NCBI GenBank assembly: GCA_900543525.1
Contig: UQRS01000068.1
Location: 1 to 11,299, forward strand
From: an uncultured Oscillospiraceae bacterium
GTDB taxonomy: Bacteria > Bacillota > Clostridia > Oscillospirales > Acutalibacteraceae
Direction of reading: 5' to 3'
Length of the DNA stretch: 11,299 bases
Notes under the pieces: generated by a model
Told to the model about the DNA's origin: nothing
The model's database searches: none
Seen by the model: only the letters and a program-made list of their open reading frames with translations
Shown here: positions 1-5,091 of the stretch, one piece after another
Numbering within the stretch: position 1 is the first letter of the stretch
Layout: each line of letters starts with the position of its first letter
Position numbers and translations under genes: made by a program

Positions 1-1
1 C

Positions 2-382
2 ATTCAAGAAGCCGCCGAGTCATTGATCCAACATGGGGTGGATCAATTTTACAACGCATGCCTCGGCCGATTTGAATGGAATTGCGCCATTGCCATTTAT
101 CTATTGCAAAGTAAGTATCCATCCATCAAGCAGGATCTTGTTTTCCCATCCCGTCGCTGTTCTTTCCATATAGACACGGATGAAAACTCCTTTTTTAATA
201 GGGTAATTTATGTAGATCAAAATACCGCTGTAGACTGGATGATCGCACACAGTCAGCATATGATTTGCTTTGTTGAACATGACTGTGGCATGACAAGTAC
301 GTATGTACAACGCGCTAAGCAGGCAGGATTGAATATCATTCGCGTCGGACATTCTGACTATCACTATCCCTGCCATTTGTAG
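2..382 (+). CDS. SLOG/DUF1273-like protein, 3' part only (5' end outside window)
   Basis: The reading frame is open from base 2 and ends at TAG 380-382, so the start lies upstream of the window. A TTG at 23 has no ribosome site and is probably internal. The visible 126 residues resemble the back two thirds of a SLOG (DprA/YpsA/YoqJ-like) Rossmann domain. They show an LIQHGVDQFY helix-strand, the segment NACLGRFEWNCA where relatives have a GGALGFD-type loop, an 'LLQSKYPSI' helix then a 'LVFPS' strand, and a C-terminal part 'AVDWMIAHSQHMICFVEH..GMTSTYVQRAKQAGLNIIRV' matching the family's final nucleotide-binding-like half. The function of this family is poorly defined; nucleotide or ligand binding is usually proposed. 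The gene is clearly AT-richer than its neighbours, with many A/T-ending codons, which may point to a different origin. Family assignment is from pattern memory and moderate. Confidence 0.6.
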   Translation: MQEAAESLIQHGVDQFYNACLGRFEWNCAIAIYLLQSKYPSIKQDLVFPSRRCSFHIDTDENSFFNRVIYVDQNTAVDWMIAHSQHMICFVEHDCGMTSTYVQRAKQAGLNIIRVGHSDYHYPCHL

Positions 383-421
383 TACATTTTACCTGCAAAA
401 TATTTTAACCCCCATAAAACA

Positions 422-470
422 AGCCGCCGGCCTTGCGGAGAGAAAAACCTCCCCACAAGCTCCGGCGGCT
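422..470 (-). terminator. Hairpin between convergent genes, probable terminator of the spoIIQ-like gene
   Basis: Bases 422-430 (AGCCGCCGG) pair perfectly with 462-470, and the stem continues inward with 432-435/456-459 and 437-440/449-452. Read on the minus strand the hairpin is followed by TGTTTTATG, a modest T-rich run. On the plus strand it is followed by GCTTTGCCC. It therefore best serves the minus-strand gene ending at 569, and may also limit read-through from the SLOG-like gene. Confidence 0.55.
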
Positions 471-568
471 GCTTTGCCCTTCATCGGTTCGAGGGCGCGC
501 AGAGGAATCATAAAACCACATCAGGAAAGGCCGGCGGGCAGCCCCGCACACGCCCGCAAAAGCACAGC

Positions 569-1279
569 CTACTCCATATTCATCATCACCAGCGGAGAGA
601 CCCACGCCCCGTCCTTCTTCATGGCGAAATGGAAGTGTGAGGCATCGGCGCTCTCGCAGGGAATGTCGGTAAGCGAGCCAAGCTCGGTTCCCGAAAGCAC
701 AACGTCCCCCGCCTCCACCAGCGGGACATTATTCAGCCCGCAGTAATAGCCGTAAACGCCGTTGCCGTGGTTGATTACCACCGTGTTCCCATACAGCCCG
801 TCGGCATAAACCTCTTCCACCACGCCGTTTCCGGCCGATTTGATCAGGGTGTCCCGCGCCGCCTCAATATCCACTCCGGTGTGCAGCCGCATGTCGCCAT
901 AGGTCTCGGAATACTGCAGCTCCTCGGCATTGTATTTTTTCAGGATGTTGCCGGTCACCGGCATCACGAAAAAGTGCGCCACCGTGTCCGGCTCATTCAG
1001 CACCGGCGTGTCCGCCGGAGCCGCCGACTCGGGCGCAAAGACGGAGCTGTCAGCCGGCTCGCTCTCCACCTTCACCTCGGCGTTCTGCACCGGCGCATCG
1101 GAGGAGACGCCCGCCTCCCCGCTCGACAGATCGGCCGTGTCTCCCGGCTCCCGCAGGCTGACCGTCGCGCTCCAGGCGGCCGCCGCCACCGCAACCATGC
1201 AGAGGCAGAGAATCAAATAAAACAGCCCCGATTTCGCCTTTTGCAGACCGGCTCCGCCGCTCTTATTGGATTCAGACAT
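569..1279 (-). CDS. spoIIQ: SpoIIQ-like membrane-anchored LytM/M23 domain protein
   Basis: A 236-residue protein with a short cytoplasmic N-terminus, one membrane segment (about residues 18-38), an acidic Ser/Pro/Ala-rich linker (about 45-100) and a C-terminal LytM (M23) domain. Zn-ligand motifs remain: H133-x3-D137 (LHTGVD) and H215-x-H217 (SHFHF). The catalytic His of the usual Y-x-H-L motif is gone; the position reads YCGL (residues 179-182). That fits SpoIIQ, the forespore protein that pairs with mother-cell SpoIIIAH across the septum during engulfment and is often a degenerate peptidase. I chose ATG 1279 because AAAGGATGG lies about 9 nt upstream; an ATG at 1321 would add 14 arginine/glycine-rich residues with no ribosome site. 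A sigma-F-like promoter at 1380-1409 and the adjacent murA (murA-spoIID-spoIIQ is a common arrangement) support the call. No spoIID is seen here. The alternative is an unrelated M23 peptidase. Confidence 0.72.
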   Translation of the reverse strand: MSESNKSGGAGLQKAKSGLFYLILCLCMVAVAAAAWSATVSLREPGDTADLSSGEAGVSSDAPVQNAEVKVESEPADSSVFAPESAAPADTPVLNEPDTVAHFFVMPVTGNILKKYNAEELQYSETYGDMRLHTGVDIEAARDTLIKSAGNGVVEEVYADGLYGNTVVINHGNGVYGYYCGLNNVPLVEAGDVVLSGTELGSLTDIPCESADASHFHFAMKKDGAWVSPLVMMNME

Positions 1280-1379
1280 AGAAAAAAACCATCCTTTCCT
1301 GCCGTCCCGACCGGCCGGCATCCGGCTTTGCGCAGGCAGGCTCTGAAGCCTTTTTCTGCTCGCACCGTTTTTGTAAGAA

Positions 1380-1409
1380 TATTCTTTCCGGGATCAAGCG
1401 CCTTTATGC
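1380..1409 (-). promoter_or_regulatory. Sigma-F-type promoter for the spoIIQ-like gene
   Basis: On the minus strand GCATA (1409-1405) is followed by 15 bases and then GGAAAGAATA (1389-1380). Every position agrees with the B. subtilis sigma-F pattern as I recall it (GYWTA, about 15-16 bp, GGNNANAHTR). Transcription would start near 1373 and give a leader of about 95 nt. B. subtilis spoIIQ is sigma-F dependent, so the match also supports the gene call. Confidence 0.65.
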
Positions 1410-1544
1410 GGCCGCCCTCCAAAAAATCCGCGCGCCGCCGGGTAAACTATGCCGGCGGAATCTGCGGCCTCTTGCATAAAAAAGCCCCAAGGCCGAAACG
1501 TTCAAAAAATATTTACAGTTCGATAACATTTTTTAAAAAACCTT

Positions 1545-1554
1545 CTGGTATAGT
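1545..1554 (+). promoter_or_regulatory. Extended -10 promoter of the candidate small RNA
   Basis: TGGTATAGT (1546-1554) is an extended -10 element (TG-n-TATAGT). No convincing -35 hexamer lies 16-18 bp upstream, which extended -10 promoters can tolerate. Transcription would start near 1561, exactly where the first hairpin begins. Confidence 0.45.
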
Positions 1555-1560
1555 ATGCTT

Positions 1561-1673
1561 GTACTTCAAGAGGAAGTAAGAAGCCGCATCTTACTCGAAG
1601 TACTTTTTACCCTCCTCAAAACACCCCTTTGAAGCCCTGCCGGGCCATTCCGGCGGGGCTTCTCCCTTTTTTT
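1561..1673 (+). ncRNA. Candidate C-rich small RNA (about 110 nt)
   Basis: An independent transcription unit is suggested by four consecutive elements. (i) An extended -10 lies at 1546-1554. (ii) A hairpin pairs 1561-1567 (GTACTTC) with 1597-1603 (GAAGTAC), and inside it 1575-1580 (AGTAAG) with 1590-1595 (CTTACT). (iii) A predicted single-stranded linker at 1604-1630 contains ACCCTCCTC and ACACCCC. (iv) A strong intrinsic terminator lies at 1631-1673. The CCCTCCTC stretch is complementary to GAGGAGGG-type Shine-Dalgarno sites, a layout seen in Firmicutes small RNAs that block translation through exposed C-rich segments. Sporulation small RNAs such as CsfG also carry pyrimidine-rich linkers, but I cannot confirm homology. 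A 25-codon ORF (1555-1632) crosses the unit but starts before the predicted transcript and has no ribosome site. Confidence 0.5.
1631..1673 (+). terminator. Strong intrinsic terminator
   Basis: GAAGCCC-T-GCCGG (1631-1643) pairs with CCGGC-G-GGGCTTC (1650-1662), giving a 13-bp stem with one G-U and a 6-nt loop. The sequence TCCC and seven T residues (1667-1673) follow. The minus strand lacks a matching T run, so it acts on plus-strand transcription. Confidence 0.85.
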
Positions 1674-1712
1674 GCAAAAAAGCAAAAATGCTCCTCCCTC
1701 ACCCAACAAGTA

Positions 1713-1730
1713 TTTGACAAACCTGTCAAA
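1713..1730. promoter_or_regulatory. Perfect dyad overlapping the murA -35, possible operator
   Basis: TTTGACA (1713-1719), AACC, TGTCAAA (1724-1730) is a perfect 7-bp inverted repeat with a 4-bp centre that covers the -35 hexamer and part of the spacer. The position is typical for a repressor operator. I do not recognise a known regulator for this exact sequence, and part of the left arm is fixed by the -35 consensus itself. Confidence 0.4.
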
Positions 1731-1742
1731 TCTATGTATAAT
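1714..1742 (+). promoter_or_regulatory. Consensus sigma-A promoter of murA (P1)
   Basis: TTGACA (1714-1719), 17 bp, TATAAT (1737-1742): both hexamers are perfect and the spacing is optimal. The start would be near 1749, giving a leader of about 134 nt before murA. Confidence 0.9.
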
Positions 1743-1748
1743 AATCTG

Positions 1749-1778
1749 AAGTAAAAGGATAATTCTGCCCTTTTACTT
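1749..1778 (+). promoter_or_regulatory. 5' stem-loop at the start of the murA P1 transcript
   Basis: AAGTAAAAGG (1749-1758) pairs perfectly with CCTTTTACTT (1769-1778) around a 10-nt loop. It begins at the predicted P1 start, where such hairpins often stabilise an mRNA. No T run follows, so it is not a terminator. Confidence 0.5.
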
Positions 1779-1833
1779 TCCCGGATCGAATCTTTTCCAT
1801 TTGCGCTTTTTAAAGAGTATTCAGCGCATTTTT

Positions 1834-1842
1834 TGCTATACT
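1834..1842 (+). promoter_or_regulatory. Possible second murA promoter (P2, extended -10)
   Basis: TGCTATACT (1834-1842) is an extended -10 sequence with no clear -35. It would start transcription near 1849 and give a 34-nt leader that bypasses the P1 dyad and hairpin. Confidence 0.35.
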
Positions 1843-1882
1843 ATTACCGGACGAAAAACATAGATTGGAAGTGTAACGCGTC

Positions 1883-3169
1883 TTGGACAAATTTGTGATT
1901 ACCGGCGGCGTTCCCCTGAAGGGTGAGGTAACAATCAGCGGCGCGAAAAATGCGGCGGTCGCGATTTTGCCGGCTGTCATCCTCTCGGATGAGGTCTGCC
2001 GATTGGAGAATGTTCCAAATATTTCCGACACGGCCGCCATCCTCCGCATTATGCAGGAGCTTGGCGCCGACGTTCGCTATATTCAAAAAAACACGGTGGA
2101 GATTGACCCGCGCCCCATCCGCTCCCATACCGTAACGTATGAGATGACCAATCGCATGCGGGCCAGCAGCTATTTCATCGGATCCATCCTCGGCCGCTTT
2201 CATAAGGCGCTGGTCGCCCCGCCGGGCGGCTGCAATTTCGGAGTGCGCCCCATCGACCAGCACATCAAAGGGTTTGAGGCGCTGGGCGCCAGAGTTTCGA
2301 TCACCCACGGCATGGTAAGTGCGGAGGCGGATCGTCTGATCGGCTGTCCGGTCTATCTCGACGTCGTGTCGGTGGGCGCTACCATCAACATCATGCTGGC
2401 CGCCGTAAAAGCCAGGGGGCTGACCGTGATCGAGAATGCGGCGAGAGAGCCGCACATCGTCGACCTGGCCAATTTCCTCAACTCGATGGGCGCCGACATC
2501 ATGGGCGCCGGCACCGACGTTATCAAAATTCGCGGCGTCGAGCATCTGGGCGGCGCCTGCTACAGCATCATTCCGGATCAGATTGAGGCCGGCACCTACA
2601 TGGTGGCCGCCGCCGCAACCGGCGGCAACGTGCTGGTCAAAAATGTCATCCCCAAGCATCTCGAATCCATCACCGCCAAGCTGGAGGAATGCGGCGTCAC
2701 GGTGGAGGAGGAGGACGAAGCCGTCCGGGTAATCGCGCACGGCCGTCCCCGCCGCTGCAATGTCAAGACCATGCCGCACCCCGGCTTTCCGACCGATATG
2801 CAGCCGCAGATTCTCACCCTCCTCTCGGTGGCGGAAGGGACAAGCATCGTCACCGAAGGGGTCTGGGACAACCGCTTCCGTTATGTTGATCAGCTGACCA
2901 TGATGGGCGCGCAGGTGCAGGTTGACGGCCGCGTCGCCGTGGTCGAAGGGGTGGAGGAGCTGCACGCTGCTCCGGTCTGCGCCACCGACCTGCGGGCGGG
3001 CGCCGCTCTGATCATCGCGGCTCTGATGGCTCACGGCACAACCGAGATCGGCGACATCGTCTATGTCGACCGCGGGTATGAGGATGTCGTGGAAAAATTT
3101 ACCGCGCTGGGCGCCAATATCCGCCGGGTGGAGGATTTCAATCCCAATCATCAAAAGGCCGCGCTGTAA
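1883..3169 (+). CDS. murA: UDP-N-acetylglucosamine 1-carboxyvinyltransferase
   Basis: A 428-residue cytoplasmic EPSP-synthase-fold enzyme that transfers enolpyruvate from PEP to UDP-GlcNAc, the first committed step of peptidoglycan synthesis. Family residues are all present: K22-N23 in SGAKNAA, catalytic Cys117 in PPGGCNFGVRP (the fosfomycin-target Cys), D305 in PTDMQPQ, R371 in TDLRAGAAL and R397 in YVDRGYEDVVEK. The start is TTG at 1883: an in-frame TAA lies at 1874-1876, no other start codon lies between, and MDKFVITGG is the expected N-terminus. The ribosome site is modest (GGAAGTG, 9-10 nt upstream). The gene stands alone with its own promoter(s) and a terminator about 100 nt downstream. 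Firmicutes often have two murA copies; proximity to the spoIIQ-like gene suggests the murAA-type copy. Confidence 0.97.
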   Translation: MDKFVITGGVPLKGEVTISGAKNAAVAILPAVILSDEVCRLENVPNISDTAAILRIMQELGADVRYIQKNTVEIDPRPIRSHTVTYEMTNRMRASSYFIGSILGRFHKALVAPPGGCNFGVRPIDQHIKGFEALGARVSITHGMVSAEADRLIGCPVYLDVVSVGATINIMLAAVKARGLTVIENAAREPHIVDLANFLNSMGADIMGAGTDVIKIRGVEHLGGACYSIIPDQIEAGTYMVAAAATGGNVLVKNVIPKHLESITAKLEECGVTVEEEDEAVRVIAHGRPRRCNVKTMPHPGFPTDMQPQILTLLSVAEGTSIVTEGVWDNRFRYVDQLTMMGAQVQVDGRVAVVEGVEELHAAPVCATDLRAGAALIIAALMAHGTTEIGDIVYVDRGYEDVVEKFTALGANIRRVEDFNPNHQKAAL

Positions 3170-3202
3170 CCCTCAGGCCTTTTATAAAACAACCCAGCAA
3201 TA

Positions 3203-3220
3203 CCGGATCGACCGGATCGA
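3203..3220. repeat. Two tandem copies of CCGGATCGA
   Basis: CCGGATCGA occurs at 3203-3211 and directly again at 3212-3220, between the murA stop and the structured RNA. Its role is unknown and it may be a chance slippage product. Confidence 0.5.
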
Positions 3221-3231
3221 AGGAAAACAGA

Positions 3232-3272
3232 TTTCACACCGCCGTCGGTGCATAAAGCCGCACGGCGTGAAA
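3232..3272 (+). other. Bulged RNA hairpin downstream of murA
   Basis: TTTCAC (3232-3237) pairs with GTGAAA (3267-3272), and GCCGTCGG (3241-3248) pairs with CCG-c-ACGGC (3258-3266). This gives 14 base pairs with bulges at 3238-3240 and 3261 and a 9-nt loop. Its last three bases are shared with the A-rich base of the terminator hairpin that follows, so the two stems compete only at their feet. Confidence 0.5.
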
Positions 3273-3301
3273 ATGGGGATGGGCGGACCGTCCCCGTTTT
3301 T
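3270..3301 (+). terminator. Intrinsic terminator of murA
   Basis: AAAATGGGGA (3270-3279) pairs with TCCCCGTTTT (3291-3300), a 10-bp stem with one T-G wobble and an 11-nt loop. The right arm runs into a T5 tract (3297-3301). Confidence 0.65.
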
Positions 3302-3369
3302 CCGTTTATATGGCCAAAAATATTTTATCCCATCAGCCTGAACTGACGGGAGCCTCCGCCGCGCTGAAC

Positions 3370-3394
3370 GAGGAAAAAGCCCCTTCCTCTTTTT
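3370..3394 (+). terminator. Small terminator-like hairpin just upstream of yycJ
   Basis: GAGGAA (3370-3375) pairs with TTCCTC (3384-3389) around AAAGCCCC and is followed by T5 (3390-3394). It lies about 20 nt before the yycJ ribosome site. It may be a weak second terminator for murA or, if transcription starts upstream, a leader element. I see no clear promoter between it and yycJ. Confidence 0.35.
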
Positions 3395-3433
3395 ACCGCT
3401 GCGGCCGACAGCAAAGGAGCAATGATTGATTCT

Positions 3434-4219
3434 ATGGCAAGATTCTGCCCCCTCTTCAGCGGAAGTAAGGGAAACAGTACATACATCGGCTGCTCGGGCA
3501 CCGGCATCCTGGTCGACGCCGGCGTCAGCGGAAAGTCTATCCTCGCCGCGCTGGCCGGACAAAGCATCCGGGAGGAGGAGATCGGCGCCATCTTCGTCAC
3601 CCACGAGCATATCGACCACATCACCGGCCTGCACGCCGTCGCAGCCCGGCTGCATCTGCCGATCTATGCCTCCGGACAGACGCTGGAGGCGCTGGAAGCG
3701 CTCGGCAAGCTGAAGGGACTGGAGGCGCATGAGATAGGCGGCGACCCGGTGGAAATCGGGACGCTGACCGTCTCCCGCTTCGCCACGCCGCATGACTGCG
3801 CCGGGTCGAGCGGCTTCGTGGTGCTGGCTCCCGACGGGCGGAAAATGGCCGTCGCTACCGACATGGGCTGCCTCACGGAGGAGATTCAGCAGGCGCTGCT
3901 CGGCTGCGACCTCGTCATGATCGAGTCGAATCACGACGTCATGATGTTGGAGAACGGCACCTATCCCTACCCGCTGAAAAGGCGGATTCTGAGCGATACC
4001 GGCCACCTCTCCAACGCACGGTGCGCCGATTTTCTGCCCGAGCTGGTCGCCGCCGGCACAACCCGCCTTGTGCTCGCCCACCTGAGTCGGGAGAACAACC
4101 ATCCCTCGGTCGCGCTTGAAACTGCCCGCGCCGCCCTGACCGCCCGCGGCTTTAAGGAGGCGGAGGATTATCTCCTCACCGTCGCGCCGCCGTCCGGGGG
4201 CAAATCCATCCTGCTGTAA
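3434..4219 (+). CDS. yycJ: YycJ/WalJ-family metallo-beta-lactamase-fold hydrolase
   Basis: A 261-residue single-domain MBL-fold protein. The metal site is complete: H57-x-H59-x-D61-H62 (THEHIDH), H120, D143 in ATDMG, H191 in GHLSN and H216 in LAHLSRENNHP; the last motif is typical of YycJ. Relatives are proposed exonucleases, and in low-GC Gram-positives the gene sits in the walKR region and affects coordination of cell division with replication. I chose ATG 3434 because MARFCPLFSGSKGNS matches the family N-terminus. An ATG at 3422 adds four residues and sits only 2 nt from GGAG (3416-3419), which is too close; from 3434 the gap is 14 nt, which is long. Either may be used. rlmH follows 68 nt downstream, as in related genomes (yycJ, htrA, rlmH in Bacillus; htrA is absent here). 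Confidence 0.9.
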   Translation: MARFCPLFSGSKGNSTYIGCSGTGILVDAGVSGKSILAALAGQSIREEEIGAIFVTHEHIDHITGLHAVAARLHLPIYASGQTLEALEALGKLKGLEAHEIGGDPVEIGTLTVSRFATPHDCAGSSGFVVLAPDGRKMAVATDMGCLTEEIQQALLGCDLVMIESNHDVMMLENGTYPYPLKRRILSDTGHLSNARCADFLPELVAAGTTRLVLAHLSRENNHPSVALETARAALTARGFKEAEDYLLTVAPPSGGKSILL

Positions 4220-4287
4220 AGCGATACCGCGACCGCCGATACCGCAGTCTCATTTTTTTAAAAAAATTTAAAAAGAGGTGGATTCCC

Positions 4288-4767
4288 ATGCTCCGCGTCA
4301 CCCTGATCACCCTCGGCCGCCTGAAGGAGCCCTATCTGCGGGAGGCGGTGTCCGAATATACCAAACGGCTGCAAAGCCTCTGCCGGCTGGAGGTAATCGA
4401 GCTTTCCCCCGCGCCGCTGCCCGACCGCCCCTCCGCCGCGCAGATCGACGCCGCGCTGGAGGCGGAGGCCCGCAAAATCGAGGAAAAGCTGCCCTCCGGC
4501 GCCAAACTGATTCCCTTGTGCATCGAGGGCAAGCTTCTGTCGAGTGAGGATTTCTCCGCCCGGCTGGAATCCGCCGGAATGGAGGGCGGGAGTATCGCCT
4601 TCGTGATCGGCAGCTCATACGGGCTGTCCGACCGGATCAAGCGGCGCGCCGATCTCCGGCTTTCCCTCTCCCCCATGACCTTTCCGCATCAGCTGGCGCG
4701 GGTTCTCCTGCTGGAGCAGATTTACCGCGGCCTTAAAATTCTCGCAGGGGGAACCTATCACAAATAA
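4288..4767 (+). CDS. rlmH: 23S rRNA (pseudouridine-1915-N3)-methyltransferase RlmH
   Basis: A 159-residue SPOUT-class methyltransferase that methylates pseudouridine 1915 in helix 69 of 23S rRNA on assembled ribosomes, using S-adenosylmethionine. Visible landmarks are an N-terminal VTLITLGRLKEPYL strand-helix, CIEGKLLSSEDFS in the middle, the knot region FVIGSSYGLSDRIKRRAD, then MTFPHQLARVLLLEQIYRGLK and the invariant C-terminal YHK. Length is normal. AGAGGTGG about 8 nt upstream supports the ATG. The knot glycines usually read GG(S/A)xG; here they read G108-S-S-Y-G112. This is the gene called orfX in staphylococci, where its 3' end is the SCC integration site. Here the 3' end contains the matching TATCACAAATAA but no element is inserted. 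Confidence 0.96.
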   Translation: MLRVTLITLGRLKEPYLREAVSEYTKRLQSLCRLEVIELSPAPLPDRPSAAQIDAALEAEARKIEEKLPSGAKLIPLCIEGKLLSSEDFSARLESAGMEGGSIAFVIGSSYGLSDRIKRRADLRLSLSPMTFPHQLARVLLLEQIYRGLKILAGGTYHK

Positions 4768-4863
4768 CGTGCCCGGCGGCAGCGTGCCTTTGCCGCAAAA
4801 CGGAAATCTGTATGATCAGCAAAACGGACAGCGACAGCAAAGATAAAATTTTCAGGTATCTTC

Positions 4864-4892
4864 TTCACTTTTGCAGGATGGTGTGATAGAAT
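4864..4892 (+). promoter_or_regulatory. Plus-strand promoter reading antisense to the small peptide ORF
   Basis: TTCACT (4864-4869; 4 of 6 to TTGACA), 17 bp, TAGAAT (4887-4892) preceded by TGA, an extended -10. The start would be near 4899. RNA from here runs antisense across the minus-strand ORF at 4952-5041. Confidence 0.5.
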
Positions 4893-4919
4893 AGCAACGG
4901 AAAAGGTATGGCCTATTCG

Positions 4920-4940
4920 GGGGAGCTTTCGCTCCCCTTT
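4920..4940. terminator. Compact hairpin downstream of the small peptide ORF
   Basis: GGGGAGC (4920-4926) and GCTCCCC (4931-4937) form a 7-bp stem. Read on the minus strand the loop is GAAA, a stable GNRA tetraloop, and the hairpin lies 15 nt after the ORF stop. The flanking T run is short on the plus strand (TTT) and absent on the minus strand. Terminator function is uncertain; RNA stabilisation is equally possible. Confidence 0.35.
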
Positions 4941-4951
4941 CGGTCCGGGAT

Positions 4952-5041
4952 TTACTTTTTCCCTTTGTCCTCGGATAGCGTTTTGATGATTTGGATGATC
5001 GTAAGCGCTATACCGAGGACTTTTGCTATTATCTCAACCAT
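4952..5041 (-). CDS. 29-residue hydrophobic/amphipathic peptide, toxin- or PSM-like
   Basis: ATG at 5041-5039 is preceded by AGGCGGTGA, one mismatch from the full anti-16S match AGGAGGTGA, with a 5-nt gap; the stop is TAA. The peptide begins MVEIIAKVLGIALTIIQIIK and ends in a charged tail TLSEDKGKK. It is a single hydrophobic or amphipathic helix with a lysine-rich end. In size and character it resembles type I toxin peptides or phenol-soluble modulins, but I recognise no specific family. The coding DNA holds a 14-bp inverted repeat (4967-4980 with 5006-5020), so its mRNA folds on itself. A plus-strand promoter (4864-4892) and terminator (5092-5134) would yield an antisense RNA spanning the whole ORF, as in type I toxin-antitoxin loci. 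No convincing minus-strand promoter was found. Coding status is plausible, not proven. Confidence 0.45.
   Translation of the reverse strand: MVEIIAKVLGIALTIIQIIKTLSEDKGKK
4967..5024. repeat. Long inverted repeat inside the small peptide ORF
   Basis: GTCCTCGGATAGCG (4967-4980) pairs with CGCTAT-a-CCGAGGAC (5006-5020), 14 bp with one bulged A and a 25-nt loop. On the plus strand TTTT (5021-5024) follows, so it could also end or pause an antisense RNA. Confidence 0.65.
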
Positions 5042-5091
5042 TCGTTTCACCGCCTGCGCCAAGATCACTGCACAATAAAATCTTCTCACAC

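Noticed and set aside
767..1579. Long plus-strand ORF (270 codons) opposite the spoIIQ-like gene
   Set aside because: Arginine/histidine-rich, without a ribosome site or family features, and antisense to a well-supported gene; a shadow of GC-rich codon use.
1555..1632. 25-codon plus-strand ORF (MLVLQEEVRS...) across the small RNA candidate
   Set aside because: Its ATG directly follows the -10 hexamer and precedes the predicted transcript start, and no ribosome site is present. The paired arms explain the sequence better as RNA.
1844..3154. Long minus-strand open frame opposite murA
   Set aside because: Murky His/Asp/Gly-rich composition typical of the antisense frame of a GC-rich gene; murA is unambiguous. 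The same applies to long antisense frames opposite yycJ (3182-4102), hydB (7032-8009) and hydA (8926-10404).
4750..4767. rlmH 3' end matching the staphylococcal SCC attachment sequence (TATCACAAATAA)
   Set aside because: The match follows from the invariant C-terminal YHK codons. No second copy, recombinase or inserted cassette lies downstream in this window.
4812..4880. 22-codon plus-strand ORF starting ATGATCAGC
   Set aside because: No adequate ribosome site and no recognisable pattern; it overlaps the putative promoter at 4864-4892.
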